From assembly GCA_944472135.2 (NCBI GenBank), contig OX235270.1, positions 52,643,267 to 52,707,266 of the forward strand: 64,000 bases of DNA, written 5' to 3'. This DNA comes from Trichobilharzia regenti (lineage: Eukaryota > Platyhelminthes > Trematoda > Strigeidida > Schistosomatidae). Shown here piece after piece: positions 45,940 to 58,452 of this stretch; the stretch's first letter is position 1; every line of letters begins with the position of its first letter. The notes beneath the pieces are model-generated. The model saw only the letters and a program-made list of their open reading frames with translations, made no database searches and was not told where the DNA came from. A program made the position numbers and the translations under genes.

Positions 45940-47292
45940 TGTCAGCCACGTCTCATAAACCGTTAATGCCCAGCTCTTGCTACGCTCGGGCCCACGCTGT
46001 TCCTTGAAGTTTTTCAGAAACGCTTAGTTATATCGGACGAAAAAACCAAAAGACCAATTGGTGACTCGTGGATTCTTTATTGTTACACCAACATATAAAA
46101 ATAATATTTGAACTAAGGTTTCTGATGGTTTACTGCTGACTTCTTTCTGAACAGCGACCAATGAGACGATGACTGTCGTATTGATGCCTCCGCGAAAAAT
46201 GTGGAAGTTGATTTTGAGCAAACAACCAAGAATTGATCGTTCAATCTTCAACTGCATTGACACTCCCCGGGAAAAAAGGGATCCATCCCCTTTTGTCTTC
46301 ACGACCATGACACGTTGACTTGGATGCCATTGCGAGAACCTGGGTCACATGGACAGAGCTGAAATGGAAAACAAACAGAAAGGCCAACACACCACAAGCA
46401 TACCCACAGCACAATCTCACACATCGCTGACGACCTGCGCCTCCAGATAGAGACCTCCTCTTGACATCTTGCAACACAATCACCACTTGCTAGAATGACT
46501 TTTGCAGAGTGCAACGTGACCATAGCACCAACTCATGATACTCTACGCACATCCTCTTATCTACTCACTACCAATTACCACTGCAATCGCTTGTCACTCA
46601 TTCTGCCTCAGTTCTAGTAGCGGTAACGCATGCGAGCCTCAGTCGTTTACACTCTCGCTCCCCGGCGTGTGGGACCGCAGCTAACAATTATCTCCGTGTG
46701 CATTTCATTCTCAGCAATAGCCTAGCCTCCCAGGCGTATACGCCCCTTACAATCATTGAAGGTCTTCCAAACCTTTGACGTAATACGCTCATAGCCTCAG
46801 CGTATCCCTCATTAGGGGCATGAGCTCACAGCACTGTATAGCTCTTGCAGCATCTCCAGTGCAACACCTCATCAAATACATCAATTTCATTTCATCACTT
46901 AATAAAAAACTACTCAGCATGATCTCGAACTCCTTTACAAATTGTAAATAATCAGCCGGGTTTCCATCGAAACATCGTGGTTCTAATTTAGGGAGTTTGA
47001 TGTTCCTATTATCCCTGAACGGCGAAACAGTAACATCAACCATGTCATGCTTAACATCAGACACATCGTTACAATTAACAGACAAGTCACCATGACTTAC
47101 TTTCCTGTTTGCATCCAAGACGCTCTGTCCCTTCTTTGACCCAGGCATTGTTGAACTTGGCCCGATTCCAAAATGTTCCAGATATTGCTTGTTGAAAGAA
47201 GACTTGACCGGCACCAGGAAAGATGAACGGTGACTATCCAAACTGTTACCAGCTATCTGAATCGGCCAGAATCTGTTTTTACCATCAGAAAC
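45940..47292 (-). repeat. Array unit 9
   Basis: LTR 45940-46262. Truncated gag 46789-47241, the first with SFNKQ instead of SLNKQ, while still carrying GGTAACGC. Confidence 0.9.
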
Positions 47293-48645
47293 TGTCAGCC
47301 ACGTCTCATAAACCGTTAATGCCCAGCTCTTGCTACGCTCGGGCCCACGCTGTTCCTTGAAGTTTTTCAGAAACGCTTAGTTATATCGGACGAAAAAACC
47401 AAAAGACCAATTGGTGACTCGTGGATTCTTTATTGTTACACCAACATATAAAAATAATATTTGAACTAAGGTTTCTGATGGTTTACTGCTGACTTCTTTC
47501 TGAACAGCGACCAATGAGACGATGACTGTCGTATTGATGCCTCCGCGAAAAATGTGGAAGTTGATTTTGAGCAAACAACCAAGAATTGATCGTTCAATCT
47601 TCAACTGCATTGACACTCCCCGGGAAAAAAGGGATCCATCCCCTTTTGTCTTCACGACCATGACACGTTGACTTGGATGCCATTGCGAGAACCTGGGTCA
47701 CATGGACAGAGCTGAAATGGAAAACAAACAGAAAGGCCAACACACCACAAGCATACCCACAGCACAATCTCACACATCGCTGACGACCTGCGCCTCCAGA
47801 TAGAGACCTCCTCTTGACATCTTGCAACACAATCACCACTTGCTAGAATGACTTTTGCAGAGTGCAACGTGACCATAGCACCAACTCATGATACTCTACG
47901 CACATCCTCTTATCTACTCACTACCAATTACCACTGCAATCGCTTGTCACTCATTCTGCCTCAGTTCTAGTAGCGGTAACGCATGCGAGCCTCAGTCGTT
48001 TACACTCTCGCTCCCCGGCGTGTGGGACCGCAGCTAACAATTATCTCCGTGTGCATTTCATTCTCAGCAATAGCCTAGCCTCCCAGGCGTATACGCCCCT
48101 TACAATCATTGAAGGTCTTCCAAACCTTTGACGTAATACGCTCATAGCCTCAGCGTATCCCTCATTAGGGGCATGAGCTCACAGCACTGTATAGCTCTTG
48201 CAGCATCTCCAGTGCAACACCTCATCAAATACATCAATTTCATTTCATCACTTAATAAAAAACTACTCAGCATGATCTCGAACTCCTTTACAAATTGTAA
48301 ATAATCAGCCGGGTTTCCATCGAAACATCGTGGTTCTAATTTAGGGAGTTTGATGTTCCTATTATCCCTGAACGGCGAAACAGTAACATCAACCATGTCA
48401 TGCTTAACATCAGACACATCGTTACAATTAACAGACAAGTCACCATGACTTACTTTCCTGTTTGCATCCAAGACGCTCTGTCCCTTCTTTGACCCAGGCA
48501 TTGTTGAACTTGGCCCGATTCCAAAAAGTTCCAGATATTGCTTGTTGAAAGAAGACTTGACCGGCACCAGGAAAGATGAACGGTGACTATCCAAACTGTT
48601 ACCAGCTATCTGAATCGGCCAGAATCTGTTTTTACCATCAGAAAC
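47293..48645 (-). repeat. Array unit 10
   Basis: LTR 47293-47615. Truncated gag 48142-48594, SFNKQ and YLELFG; last unit with GGTAACGC. Confidence 0.9.
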
Positions 48646-49998
48646 TGTCAGCCACGTCTCATAAACCGTTAATGCCCAGCTCTTGCTACGCTCGGGCCCA
48701 CGCTGTTCCTTGAAGTTTTTCAGAAACGCTTAGTTATATCGGACGAAAAAACCAAAAGACCAATTGGTGACTCGTGGATTCTTTATTGTTACACCAACAT
48801 ATAAAAATAATATTTGAACTAAGGTTTCTGATGGTTTACTGCTGACTTCTTTCTGAACAGCGACCAATGAGACGATGACTGTCGTATTGATGCCTCCGCG
48901 AAAAATGTGGAAGTTGATTTTGAGCAAACAACCAAGAATTGATCGTTCAATCTTCAACTGCATTGACACTCCCCGGGAAAAAAGGGATCCATCCCCTTTT
49001 GTCTTCACGACCATGACACGTTGACTTGGATGCCATTGCGAGAACCTGGGTCACATGGACAGAGCTGAAATGGAAAACAAACAGAAAGGCCAACACACCA
49101 CAAGCATACCCACAGCACAATCTCACACATCGCTGACGACCTGCGCCTCCAGATAGAGACCTCCTCTTGACATCTTGCAACACAATCACCACTTGCTAGA
49201 ATGACTTTTGCAGAGTGCAACGTGACCATAGCACCAACTCATGATACTCTACGCACATCCTCTTATCTACTCACTACCAATTACCACTGCAATCGCTTGT
49301 CACTCATTCTGCCTCAGTTCTAGTAGCGGTGACGCATGCGAGCCTCAGTCGTTTACACTCTCGCTCCCCGGCGTGTGGGACCGCAGCTAACAATTATCTC
49401 CGTGTGCATTTCATTCTCAGCAATAGCCTAGCCTCCCAGGCGTATACGCCCCTTACAATCATTGAAGGTCTTCCAAACCTTTGACGTAATACGCTCATAG
49501 CCTCAGCGTATCCCTCATTAGGGGCATGAGCTCACAGCACTGTATAGCTCTTGCAGCATCTCCAGTGCAACACCTCATCAAATACATCAATTTCATTTCA
49601 TCACTTAATAAAAAACTACTCAGCATGATCTCGAACTCCTTTACAAATTGTAAATAATCAGCCGGGTTTCCATCGAAACATCGTGGTTCTAATTTAGGGA
49701 GTTTGATGTTCCTATTATCCCTGAACGGCGAAACAGTAACATCAACCATGTCATGCTTAACATCAGACACATCGTTACAATTAACAGACAAGTCACCATG
49801 ACTTACTTTACTGTTTGCATCCAAGACGCTCTGTCCCTTCTTTGACCCAGGCATTGTTGAACTTGGCCCGATTCCAAAATGTTCCAGATATTGCTTGTTG
49901 AAAGAAGACTTGACCGGCACCAGGAAAGATGAACGGTGACTATCCAAACTGTTACCAGCTATCTGAATCGGCCAGAATCTGTTTTTACCATCAGAAAC
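48646..49998 (-). repeat. Array unit 11
   Basis: LTR 48646-48968. Truncated gag 49495-49947, SFNKQ, private R-to-S change in DANSKVS. Confidence 0.9.
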
Positions 49999-51352
49999 TG
50001 TCAGCCACGTCTCATAAACCGTTAATGCCCAGCTCTTGCTACGCTCGGGCCCACGCTGTTCCTTGAAGTTTTTCAGAAACGCTTAGTTATATCGGACGAA
50101 AAAACCAAAAGACCAATTGGTGACTCGTGGATTCTTTATTGTTACACCAACATATAAAAATAATATTTGAACTAAGGTTTCTGATGGTTTACTGCTGACT
50201 TCTTTCTGAACAGCGACCAATGAGACGATGACTGTCGTATTGATGCCTCCGCGAAAAATGTGGAAGTTGATTTTGAGCAAACAACCAAGAATTGATCGTT
50301 CAATCTTCAACTGCATTGACACTCCCCGGGAAAAAAGGGATCCATCCCCTTTTGTCTTCACGACCATGACACGTTGACTTGGATGCCATTGCGAGAACCT
50401 GGGTCACATGGACAGAGCTGAAATGGAAAACAAACAGAAAGGCCAACACACCACAAGCATACCCACAGCACAATCTCACACATCGCTGACGACCTGCGCC
50501 TCCAGATAGAGACCTCCTCTTGACATCTTGCAACACAATCACCACTTGCTAGAATGACTTTTGCAGAGTGCAACGTGACCATAGCACCAACTCATGATAC
50601 TCTACGCACATGCTCTTATCTACTCACTACCAATTACCACTGCAATCGCTTGTCACTCATTCTGCCTCAGTTCTAGTAGCGGTGACGCATGCGAGCCTCA
50701 GTCGTTTACACTCTCGCTCCCCGGCGTGTGGGACCGCAGCTAACAATTATCTCCGTGTGCATTTCATTCTCAGCAATAGCCTAGCCTCCCAGGCGTATAC
50801 GCCCCTTACAATCATTGAAGGTCTTCCAAACCTTTGACGTAATACGCTCATAGCCTCAGCGTATCCCTCATTAGGGGCATGAGCTCGCAGCACTGTATAG
50901 CTCTTGCAGCATCTCCAGTGCAACACCTCATCAAATACATCAATTTCATTTCATCACTTAATAAAAAACTACTCAGCATGATCTCGAACTCCTTTACAAA
51001 TTGTAAATAATCAGCCGGGTTTCCATCGAAACATCGTGGTTCTAATTTAGGGAGTTTGATGTTCCTATTATCCCTGAACGGCGAAACAGTAACATCAACC
51101 ATGTCATGCTTAACATCAGACACATCGTTACAATTAACAGACAAGTCACCATGACTTACTTTCCTGTTTGCATCCAAGACGCTCTGTCCCTTCTTTGACC
51201 CAGGCATTGTTGAACTTGGCCCGATTCCAAAATAGTTCCAGATATTGCTTGTTGAAAGAAGACTTGACCGGCACCAGGAAAGATGAACGGTGACTATCCA
51301 AACTGTTACCAGCTATCTGAATCGGCCAGAATCTGTTTTTACCATCAGAAAC
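49999..51352 (-). repeat. Array unit 12 (1354 bp)
   Basis: LTR 49999-50321. One extra base in the leader A-run (CCAAAATAGTTCC) breaks the upstream frame, leaving gag 50848-51207 from the internal ATG. Private changes at about 50612 and 50887. Confidence 0.9.
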
Positions 51353-52705
51353 TGTCAGCCACGTCTCATAAACCGTTAATGCCCAGCTCTTGCTACGCTC
51401 GGGCCCACGCTGTTCCTTGAAGTTTTTCAGAAACGCTTAGTTATATCGGACGAAAAAACCAAAAGACCAATTGGTGACTCGTGGATTCTTTATTGTTACA
51501 CCAACATATAAAAATAATATTTGAACTAAGGTTTCTGATGGTTTACTGCTGACTTCTTTCTGAACAGCGACCAATGAGACGATGACTGTCGTATTGATGC
51601 CTCCGCGAAAAATGTGGAAGTTGATTTTGAGCAAACAACCAAGAATTGATCGTTCAATCTTCAACTGCATTGACACTCCCCGGGAAAAAAGGGATCCATC
51701 CCCTTTTGTCTTCACGACCATGACACGTTGACTTGGATGCCATTGCGAGAACCTGGGTCACATGGACAGAGCTGAAATGGAAAACAAACAGAAAGGCCAA
51801 CACACCACAAGCATACCCACAGCACAATCTCACACATCGCTGACGACCTGCGCCTCCAGATAGAGACCTCCTCTTGACATCTTGCAACACAATCACCACT
51901 TGCTAGAATGACTTTTGCAGAGTGCAACGTGACCATAGCACCAACTCATGATACTCTACGCACATCCTCTTATCTACTCACTACCAATTACCACTGCAAT
52001 CGCTTGTCACTCATTCTGCCTCAGTTCTAGTAGCGGTGACGCATGCGAGCCTCAGTCGTTTACACTCTCGCTCCCCGGCGTGTGGGACCGCAGCTAACAA
52101 TTATCTCCGTGTGCATTTCATTCTCAGCAATAGCCTAGCCTCCCAGGCGTATACGCCCCTTACAATCATTGAAGGTCTTCCAAACCTTTGACGTAATACG
52201 CTCATAGCCTCAGCGTATCCCTCATTAGGGGCATGAGCTCACAGCACTGTATAGCTCTTGCAGCATCTCCAGTGCAACACCTCATCAAATACATCAATTT
52301 CATTTCATCACTTAATAAAAAACTACTCAGCATGATCTCGAACTCCTTTACAAATTGTAAATAATCAGCCGGGTTTCCATCGAAACATCGTGGTTCTAAT
52401 TTAGGGAGTTTGATGTTCCTATTATCCCTGAACGGCGAAACAGTAACATCAACCATGTCATGCTTAACATCAGACACATCGTTACAATTAACAGACAAGT
52501 CACCATGACTTACTTTCCTGTTTGCATCCAAGACGCTCTGTCCCTTCTTTGACCCAGGCATTGTTGAACTTGGCCCGATTCCAAAAAGTTCCAGATATTG
52601 CTTGTTGAAAGAAGACTTGACCGGCACCAGGAAAGATGAACGGTGACTATCCAAACTGTTACCAGCTATCTGAATCGGCCAGAATCTGTTTTTACCATCA
52701 GAAAC
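51353..52705 (-). repeat. Array unit 13
   Basis: LTR 51353-51675. Truncated gag 52202-52654, SFNKQ and YLELFG, like unit 10. Confidence 0.9.
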
Positions 52706-54059
52706 TGTCAGCCACGTCTCATAAACCGTTAATGCCCAGCTCTTGCTACGCTCGGGCCCACGCTGTTCCTTGAAGTTTTTCAGAAACGCTTAGTTATATC
52801 GGACGAAAAAACCAAAAGACCAATTGGTGACTCGTGGATTCTTTATTGTTACACCAACATATAAAAATAATATTTGAACTAAGGTTTCTGATGGTTTACT
52901 GCTGACTTCTTTCTGAACAGCGACCAATGAGACGATGACTGTCGTATTGATGCCTCCGCGAAAAATGTGGAAGTTGATTTTGAGCAAACAACCAAGAATT
53001 GATCGTTCAATCTTCAACTGCATTGACACTCCCCGGGAAAAAAGGGATCCATCCCCTTTTGTCTTCACGACCATGACACGTTGACTTGGATGCCATTGCG
53101 AGAACCTGGGTCACATGGACAGAGCTGAAATGGAAAACAAACAGAAAGGCCAACACACCACAAGCATACCCACAGCACAATCTCACACATCGCTGACGAC
53201 CTGCGCCTCCAGATAGAGACCTCCTCTTGACATCTTGCAACACAATCACCACTTGCTAGAATGACTTTTGCAGAGTGCAACGTGACCATAGCACCAACTC
53301 ATGATACTCTACGCACATCCTCTTATCTACTCACTACCAATTACCACTGCAATCGCTTGTCACTCATTCTGCCTCAGTTCTAGTAGCGGTGACGCATGCG
53401 AGCCTCAGTCGTTTACACTCTCGCTCCCCGGCGTGTGGGACCGCAGCTAACAATTATCTCCGTGTGCATTTCATTCTCAGCAATAGCCTAGCCTCCCAGG
53501 CGTATACGCCCCTTACAATCATTGAAGGTCTTCCAAACCTTTGACGTAATACGCTCATAGCCTCAGCGTATCCCTCATTAGGGGCATGAGCTCACAGCAC
53601 TGTATAGCTCTTGCAGCATCTCCAGTGCAACACCTCATCAAATACATCAATTTCATTTCATCACTTAATAAAAAACTACTCAGCATGATCTCGAACTCCT
53701 TTACAAATTGTAAATAATCAGCCGGGTTTCCATCGAAACATCGTGGTTCTAATTTAGGGAGTTTGATGTTCCTATTATCCCTGAACGGCGAAACAGTAAC
53801 ATCAACCATGTCATGCTTAACATCAGACACATCGTTACAATTAACAGACAAGTCACCATGACTTACTTTCCTGTTTGCATCCAAGACGCTCTGTCCCTTC
53901 TTTGACCCAGGCATTGTTGAACTTGGCCCGATTCCAAAAAAGTTCCAGATATTGCTTGTTCAAAGAGGACTTGACCGGCACCAGGAAAGATGAACGGTGA
54001 CTATCCAAACTGTTACCAGCTATCTGAATCGGCCAGAATCTGTTTTTACCATCAGAAAC
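52706..54059 (-). repeat. Array unit 14 (1354 bp)
   Basis: LTR 52706-53028. The leader A-run has one base more (CCAAAAAAGTTCC), so gag is read only from the internal ATG (53555-53914); the SLNKQ-type nucleotide state returns here. Confidence 0.9.
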
Positions 54060-54720
54060 TGTCAGCCACGTCTCATAAACCGTTAATGCCCAGCTCTTGC
54101 TACGCTCGGGCCCACGCTGTTCCTTGAAGTTTTTCAGAAACGCTTAGTTATATCGGACGAAAAAACCAAAAGACCAATTGGTGACTCGTGGATTCTTTAT
54201 TGTTACACCAACATATAAAAATAATATTTGAACTAAGGTTTCTGATGGTTTACTGCTGACTTCTTTCTGAACAGCGACCAATGAGACGATGACTGTCGTA
54301 TTGATGCCTCCGCGAAAAATGTGGAAGTTGATTTTGAGCAAACAACCAAGAATTGATCGTTCAATCTTCAACTGCATTGACACTCCCCGGGAAAAAAGGG
54401 ATCCATCCCCTTTTGTCTTCACGACCATGACACGTTGACTTGGATGCCATTGCGAGAACCTGGGTCACATGGACAGAGCTGAAATGGAAAACAAACAGAA
54501 AGGCCAACACACCACAAGCATACCCACAGCACAATCTCACACATCGCTGACGACCTGCGCCTCCAGACAGAGACCTCCTCTTGACATCTTGCAACACAAT
54601 CGCCACTTGCTAGAATGACTTTTGCAGAGTGCAACGTGACCATAGCACCAACTCATGATACTCTACGCACATCCTCTTATCTACTCACTACCAATTACCA
54701 CTGCAATCGCTTGTCACTCA
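54060..54720 (-). repeat. Array unit 15, truncated
   Basis: LTR 54060-54382, then 338 bp of 3' UTR before similarity stops at 54720 (CTTGTCACTCA). It shares AGACAGAGACC with unit 1, whereas the inner units have AGATAGAGACC, so both array ends keep an older state. Confidence 0.85.
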
Positions 54721-55130
54721 CTCTTCTTCATTTCCATTGACAGTGTACCATGCACATAGATGTTGTCTTTCAGAAGAATACCTCATATGACTATGCCAGG
54801 CCGGAATCTATGCCTATTTTATTTTAATGAACCACAAATTCCAACCTCTGATTCACTTTTATTTGAGAATGACATTATTATATGGAGGTTTGTAAATGAA
54901 AACTGTGACAGGTCAGTCTAGGAAAGTGATCTAGATACACCAACTGAATGATCAATCCTCTGAAGTTTGGAAACTACTTACAAAAAGCGTGACAGCGCAC
55001 TAAGATCAGAGGTCCTACACGTCATGCTACCCGGAGGGCACATAAATCCAGTGTTGAGGGACAAAATCAATTGAGGATTCTTGCCAGTTATGGTTTGGAA
55101 AAGACTGAGATCAGAAATGAAGCTGCAGCC
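54721..55130. other. Spacer right of the array
   Basis: No gene or family match recognised; AT-rich at 54820-54900. Confidence 0.4.
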
Positions 55131-55531
55131 AAGTCTTTTACAATGCAATGGACGCCTTCAAACGATCGGATAAGTCCATGTTTAAGGTAATCCACACACA
55201 TATACCAGTCCTCATCCACAATACTGTATACAAGCGGCTAGTCCATGCTTCAGGAGGAAGACAAATTTCTTGGAAAGAGTAGAAAGGGTAAAAATCAAAT
55301 TATTCAATGGCTTCCGACACCTTCCTTATGTGGAATCAATTGACATTCAGATATAACACGTTTTTCGTACTGAGAAGAAGAGGTGGCTCCCTCCGGGCAT
55401 ATCGTATATTGAAGGTTGACTTGGGGATTGACCTTCTTAATCTTTTCTTCCCCTGCGTTATACCTCTACAGGGTCACCGGACGAATAAAATACGTGTTGA
55501 ATTTAACCCCTCTCAACAACTAGAACTCTGA
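55131..55531 (+). pseudogene. Old CR1-type LINE C-terminal remnant
   Basis: Broken frames recall the CR1 ORF2 C-terminus: a LIHNTVYKRL segment, LERVERVK-like residues, then FVLRRRGGSLRAYRILK, parallel to FTLSCRQLRGDLITAYKI of the copy at 16526. Much more diverged than copies B and C. Confidence 0.4.
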
Positions 55532-55930
55532 TCGATCAAGTAGTATCACTCTCATCGATGAATGCTTTAAGGAGAAATTAGATCTCTCCATACATATATA
55601 TGTATCAAGGATCAACATAGGCCACAAGGGCCTACTATTCTTATTATCTAAGTCTGAAAATTACTCAGCTTTACGTCTCGTGAAGTTCTACTTTAGGAAG
55701 TTTCAGCTGGAGTTGAACGCTACTGGGAGTAGGGAGTTATGTAAGGAGAGTGAGTTTCAGTTTCCCGTCGTTCAGATTAAAGAACCTTAGTTAACAGGTA
55801 GAAATCCCGAAATAGAGATATAATTTAGGGTCATGGTTTAACTTTAGCAGCTTTCCCTGATTATATCTACTCTTTAGAAGTTACACAGCATACGTCACTG
55901 ATAATTAACTTAGTTTCTGTTATTGCTTCA
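55532..55930. other. Spacer without recognisable gene
   Basis: Nothing supportable seen. Confidence 0.35.
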
Positions 55931-56648
55931 CGCTCCCACGTGGAAATCCCAGAAGGATAGCTCACCAAAGGGCAAGGACCCAGGTGCGCTCCCACTTCTT
56001 TTCACTGCGGGTTTGCCGTCCCTGGAATTCCTTGCGGGCAGATGTAGCTATGGCACCGTCTTTGGACGCCTTTAAGCGAAGGCTGGACAACCATGCAGCG
56101 ACACAAGGACTGCATCCAAATGGCCTATCTCCTTAAAATCGCATATACCAATCAGGGGTAGATAATTAAACTCGTCGTTTTACTTCTTTACATTCTCTCC
56201 CGTCTTACTCTCCTGACAGCTTATTAATATTATAATTATTATCATTGCCGATATATATATTATTCTTCAAACTTAATGAGCTGACTGTTGTTACGCTTTC
56301 CTATTTTCGTTTCTGTCTCATAGTCTGAATAACTTCACTCATCATACCTATTATTATTGTTATTACTATCTCTTTTCTCTTGTCGACGATACCGAAGGAC
56401 TAACTGGCGAAAGGATCAACTCCAACCACAGTAGTAACAGTCTTAACACACCTCATACTACAAACCACATATAATTAATCCCAGCACTACTCCCTTTGGA
56501 GTCAACCAAAGCTACGACAGTCGAGTGGCGGGACAAGCTACGCAGAAGTTTACCGAAGATCAGGAACCTATACCTTACAATCAAGAAGCGAGCACAAAGA
56601 AATCAAATTGGGTTATACTAGCTCGTAAAAACGATATTGGATATTGGA
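55931..56648 (+). mobile_element. CR1 LINE 3' end, 5'-truncated copy C
   Basis: Starts within the C-terminal codons and ends with GATATTGGATATTGG, showing that the 3' terminus is a short repeated 7-mer. It is nearly identical to copies A and B over the shared part. Confidence 0.85.
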
Positions 56649-57133
56649 TTAACAGAAACTTTCGTAGACCATTTCAAAGCTATTATGTAGTTTTTCTCTT
56701 ATTGTACTCTTCGTTAGCTTCATCATAGGTAGCGTACAGTTACCCTTTCATAATGATGGTGCATTGTATTAGTTATTTGTTTTCTTGAATCAAACCTCAA
56801 GGACCTGATCATGTGGCTTTAGTGTGGATGGGCCAACCCAAGAATTCGGCAGCTCAAGGTCATCCGCTGTTTTGGTTGCTTAAGCCACCCACCTGCTGCG
56901 TGCTTAGAAAGTGATTGGCGTACAGACAAACAGCCTTGTTGTCAGGTTCGTTATTATGGTATACGATTGTAATGCATTGGAACGGCGGTCACCTAATAAA
57001 CTCAGTTTACGGAACGAAAACAACCATATTTCTTTGGGCGACTTGATTAATTACATATTTGTATTACAACAAAATTCAGACCGGAATTCTAATACACAAG
57101 TGACACTGTAAGTGCTCATTCATAATAATCTAC
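56649..57133. other. Spacer without recognisable gene
   Basis: The short frame 56911-57111 on + has no motif. Confidence 0.35.
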
Positions 57134-57425
57134 CCAGCTAGCATTTTTTTTCGGGTGCAATGCAGACATTTCGGGGCAAAAACTTCGGGTAGATCTACTT
57201 ACGTGGGACAGTGTCCCGAAGTCTGCCCCAAAAAGTCTGCAATTTGCCTTAAGTCTACCCCAAAAAGTCGGCAATGCGCCCTAAGTCTTCCTCGGAATTT
57301 CAAATGGGCCCAAATTCTTCCCCAAAATGTCTGTAGTGCGCCCTAAGTCTGTCCCTAAAAGTCTGCAATTTGCCCAAGTCTGCCCCAAAAAGTCTGCAAT
57401 GCGCCCGAAAAAAAATGCTAGCTGG
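57134..57425. mobile_element. CCAGCTAGC TIR element, copy 3 (longest)
   Basis: Termini as in the copies at 23.3 and 23.6 kb. The interior has about six imperfect ~32-bp repeats of AGTCTGCCCCAAAAAGTCTG and the palindrome GGGACAGTGTCCC. Length differences between copies come mainly from the number of these repeats. Confidence 0.7.
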
Positions 57426-58342
57426 TTACTTTTTCACATAGTGTAAATCTTAAGCATTTCGACATAAAAACATAAATGTGCATGTCAACAGTTTAATTAG
57501 TTTAGGAATATTCGACTAACAGCAACTTCAGCTCGTTAATTTGGGTGGCACCCGATGTCTCGCCTAATTCCAGATTTTCGGAAACCAAAGAGATTTTGGT
57601 TTTATATAATATAAACCTCACGGTTTCTGTCGATTTTCAAAAACTTCGGGTCCACTTAAACTCATCGCAAAGTCCTGTGAAAACTTCAAATTTCAAACGC
57701 TTGGTGAAATATGTTGCTTACCGTTACAGCGGTAAGTGGAGTTGTAACAATTTAGGTGTACATTAATAACTTTATGCACATTATTCAAAATACTGTGGAA
57801 ATAACATATATATATATATATAATTTGACCACGGTATTTTCATGAAGTGTTGTCAATACTTGATGATCCTTCAAAATATAATAGTTCACAAAAGATCTAG
57901 GTAATGTTTTGTTGGTGTCTACTTTCTGTCAACAGTGTAGGATTTATAAGTACTTTAGAAACCACTTCTACTCTTAAAGATATGACTTATCGTGTAACAC
58001 CACTGGGTCTCGGCATTGAATACCGATTGTTCTACTTCAGCCTGTTTGACTTTTGACGCAACTGGTGCGTGACCCATAGTTTGACACGAAAAAAATCTGT
58101 CCCTGGTATTTGGGTTCCAGTTAAATGAATCAGTTTAATTAATTAAGCACGCTTCTACACTTTCTTGAGTAGTATTCTGCATATGTTCGTGTAATTATCT
58201 TTCCTTATCTATTTAACTTCTTTAATTTTGTTAGTTGCACAGTCATAGTAATTTTATAATTTGGGTTATTTTGGTCAGTTTTAAAATATACCGTATTGTA
58301 TAGCATCACCTTGTTTATATGACTGTTTCTCTTTCTTTCCAG
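57426..58342. other. Spacer / upstream region of the transporter gene
   Basis: Contains a TA dinucleotide run (57806-57822). It ends with a strong pyrimidine tract and AG at 58341-58342, a good 3' splice site. Confidence 0.4.
58328..58342 (+). promoter_or_regulatory. Candidate 3' splice acceptor (cis or spliced-leader) before the transporter exon
   Basis: TCTCTTTCTTTCCAG followed by a 110-nt leader to the ATG at 58453. Schistosomes use both ordinary and spliced-leader trans-splicing, so either could apply; the sequence alone does not decide. Confidence 0.45.
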
Positions 58343-58452
58343 ACTGTTATTCTTCGTTGTACCAGCTGACACAACTGAGTTGCACAGGTTACCAGCTACA
58401 AGTCCTTGGTGGAGAAGTCTCAGTGGTTTGCTAGTTAATTCTGTGTAATGTT

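Larger units (their letters stand above)
35116..54720 (-). repeat. Tandem array of 1353-bp LTR-retrotransposon-derived units (15 LTRs, 14 internals)
   Basis: Head-to-tail, all on the minus strand: a 323-bp LTR (TGTCA...TGACA) alternates with a ~1030-bp internal segment made of leader, the first ~110 codons of BEL/Pao gag, and the last part of the 3' UTR. LTR starts: 35116, 36469, 37822, 39175, 40528, 41881, 43234, 44587, 45940, 47293, 48646, 49999, 51353, 52706, 54060. In every unit the same deletion of about 2.2 kb joins gag to the 3' UTR (about 35917 in unit 1), removing the hairpin repeats. Every unit also shares a 1-nt loss that changes the frame after RAIQCCE. Units differ by a handful of bases. 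No target duplication is visible. The array arose after the deletion, by unequal LTR recombination or rolling-circle type amplification. Confidence 0.93.

Noticed and set aside
35116..54720. The repeated 74-, 81-, 94- and 150-codon frames as a multigene family
   Set aside because: They lie in LTR, 3' UTR and truncated gag of one repeating retroelement unit. Their conservation follows from recent amplification of DNA, not protein selection.
35116..54720. CRISPR-like or ordinary tandem satellite
   Set aside because: The unit has LTR termini, gag codons and a pre-LTR palindrome; the period is 1353 bp, with no short repeat and unique spacer pattern.
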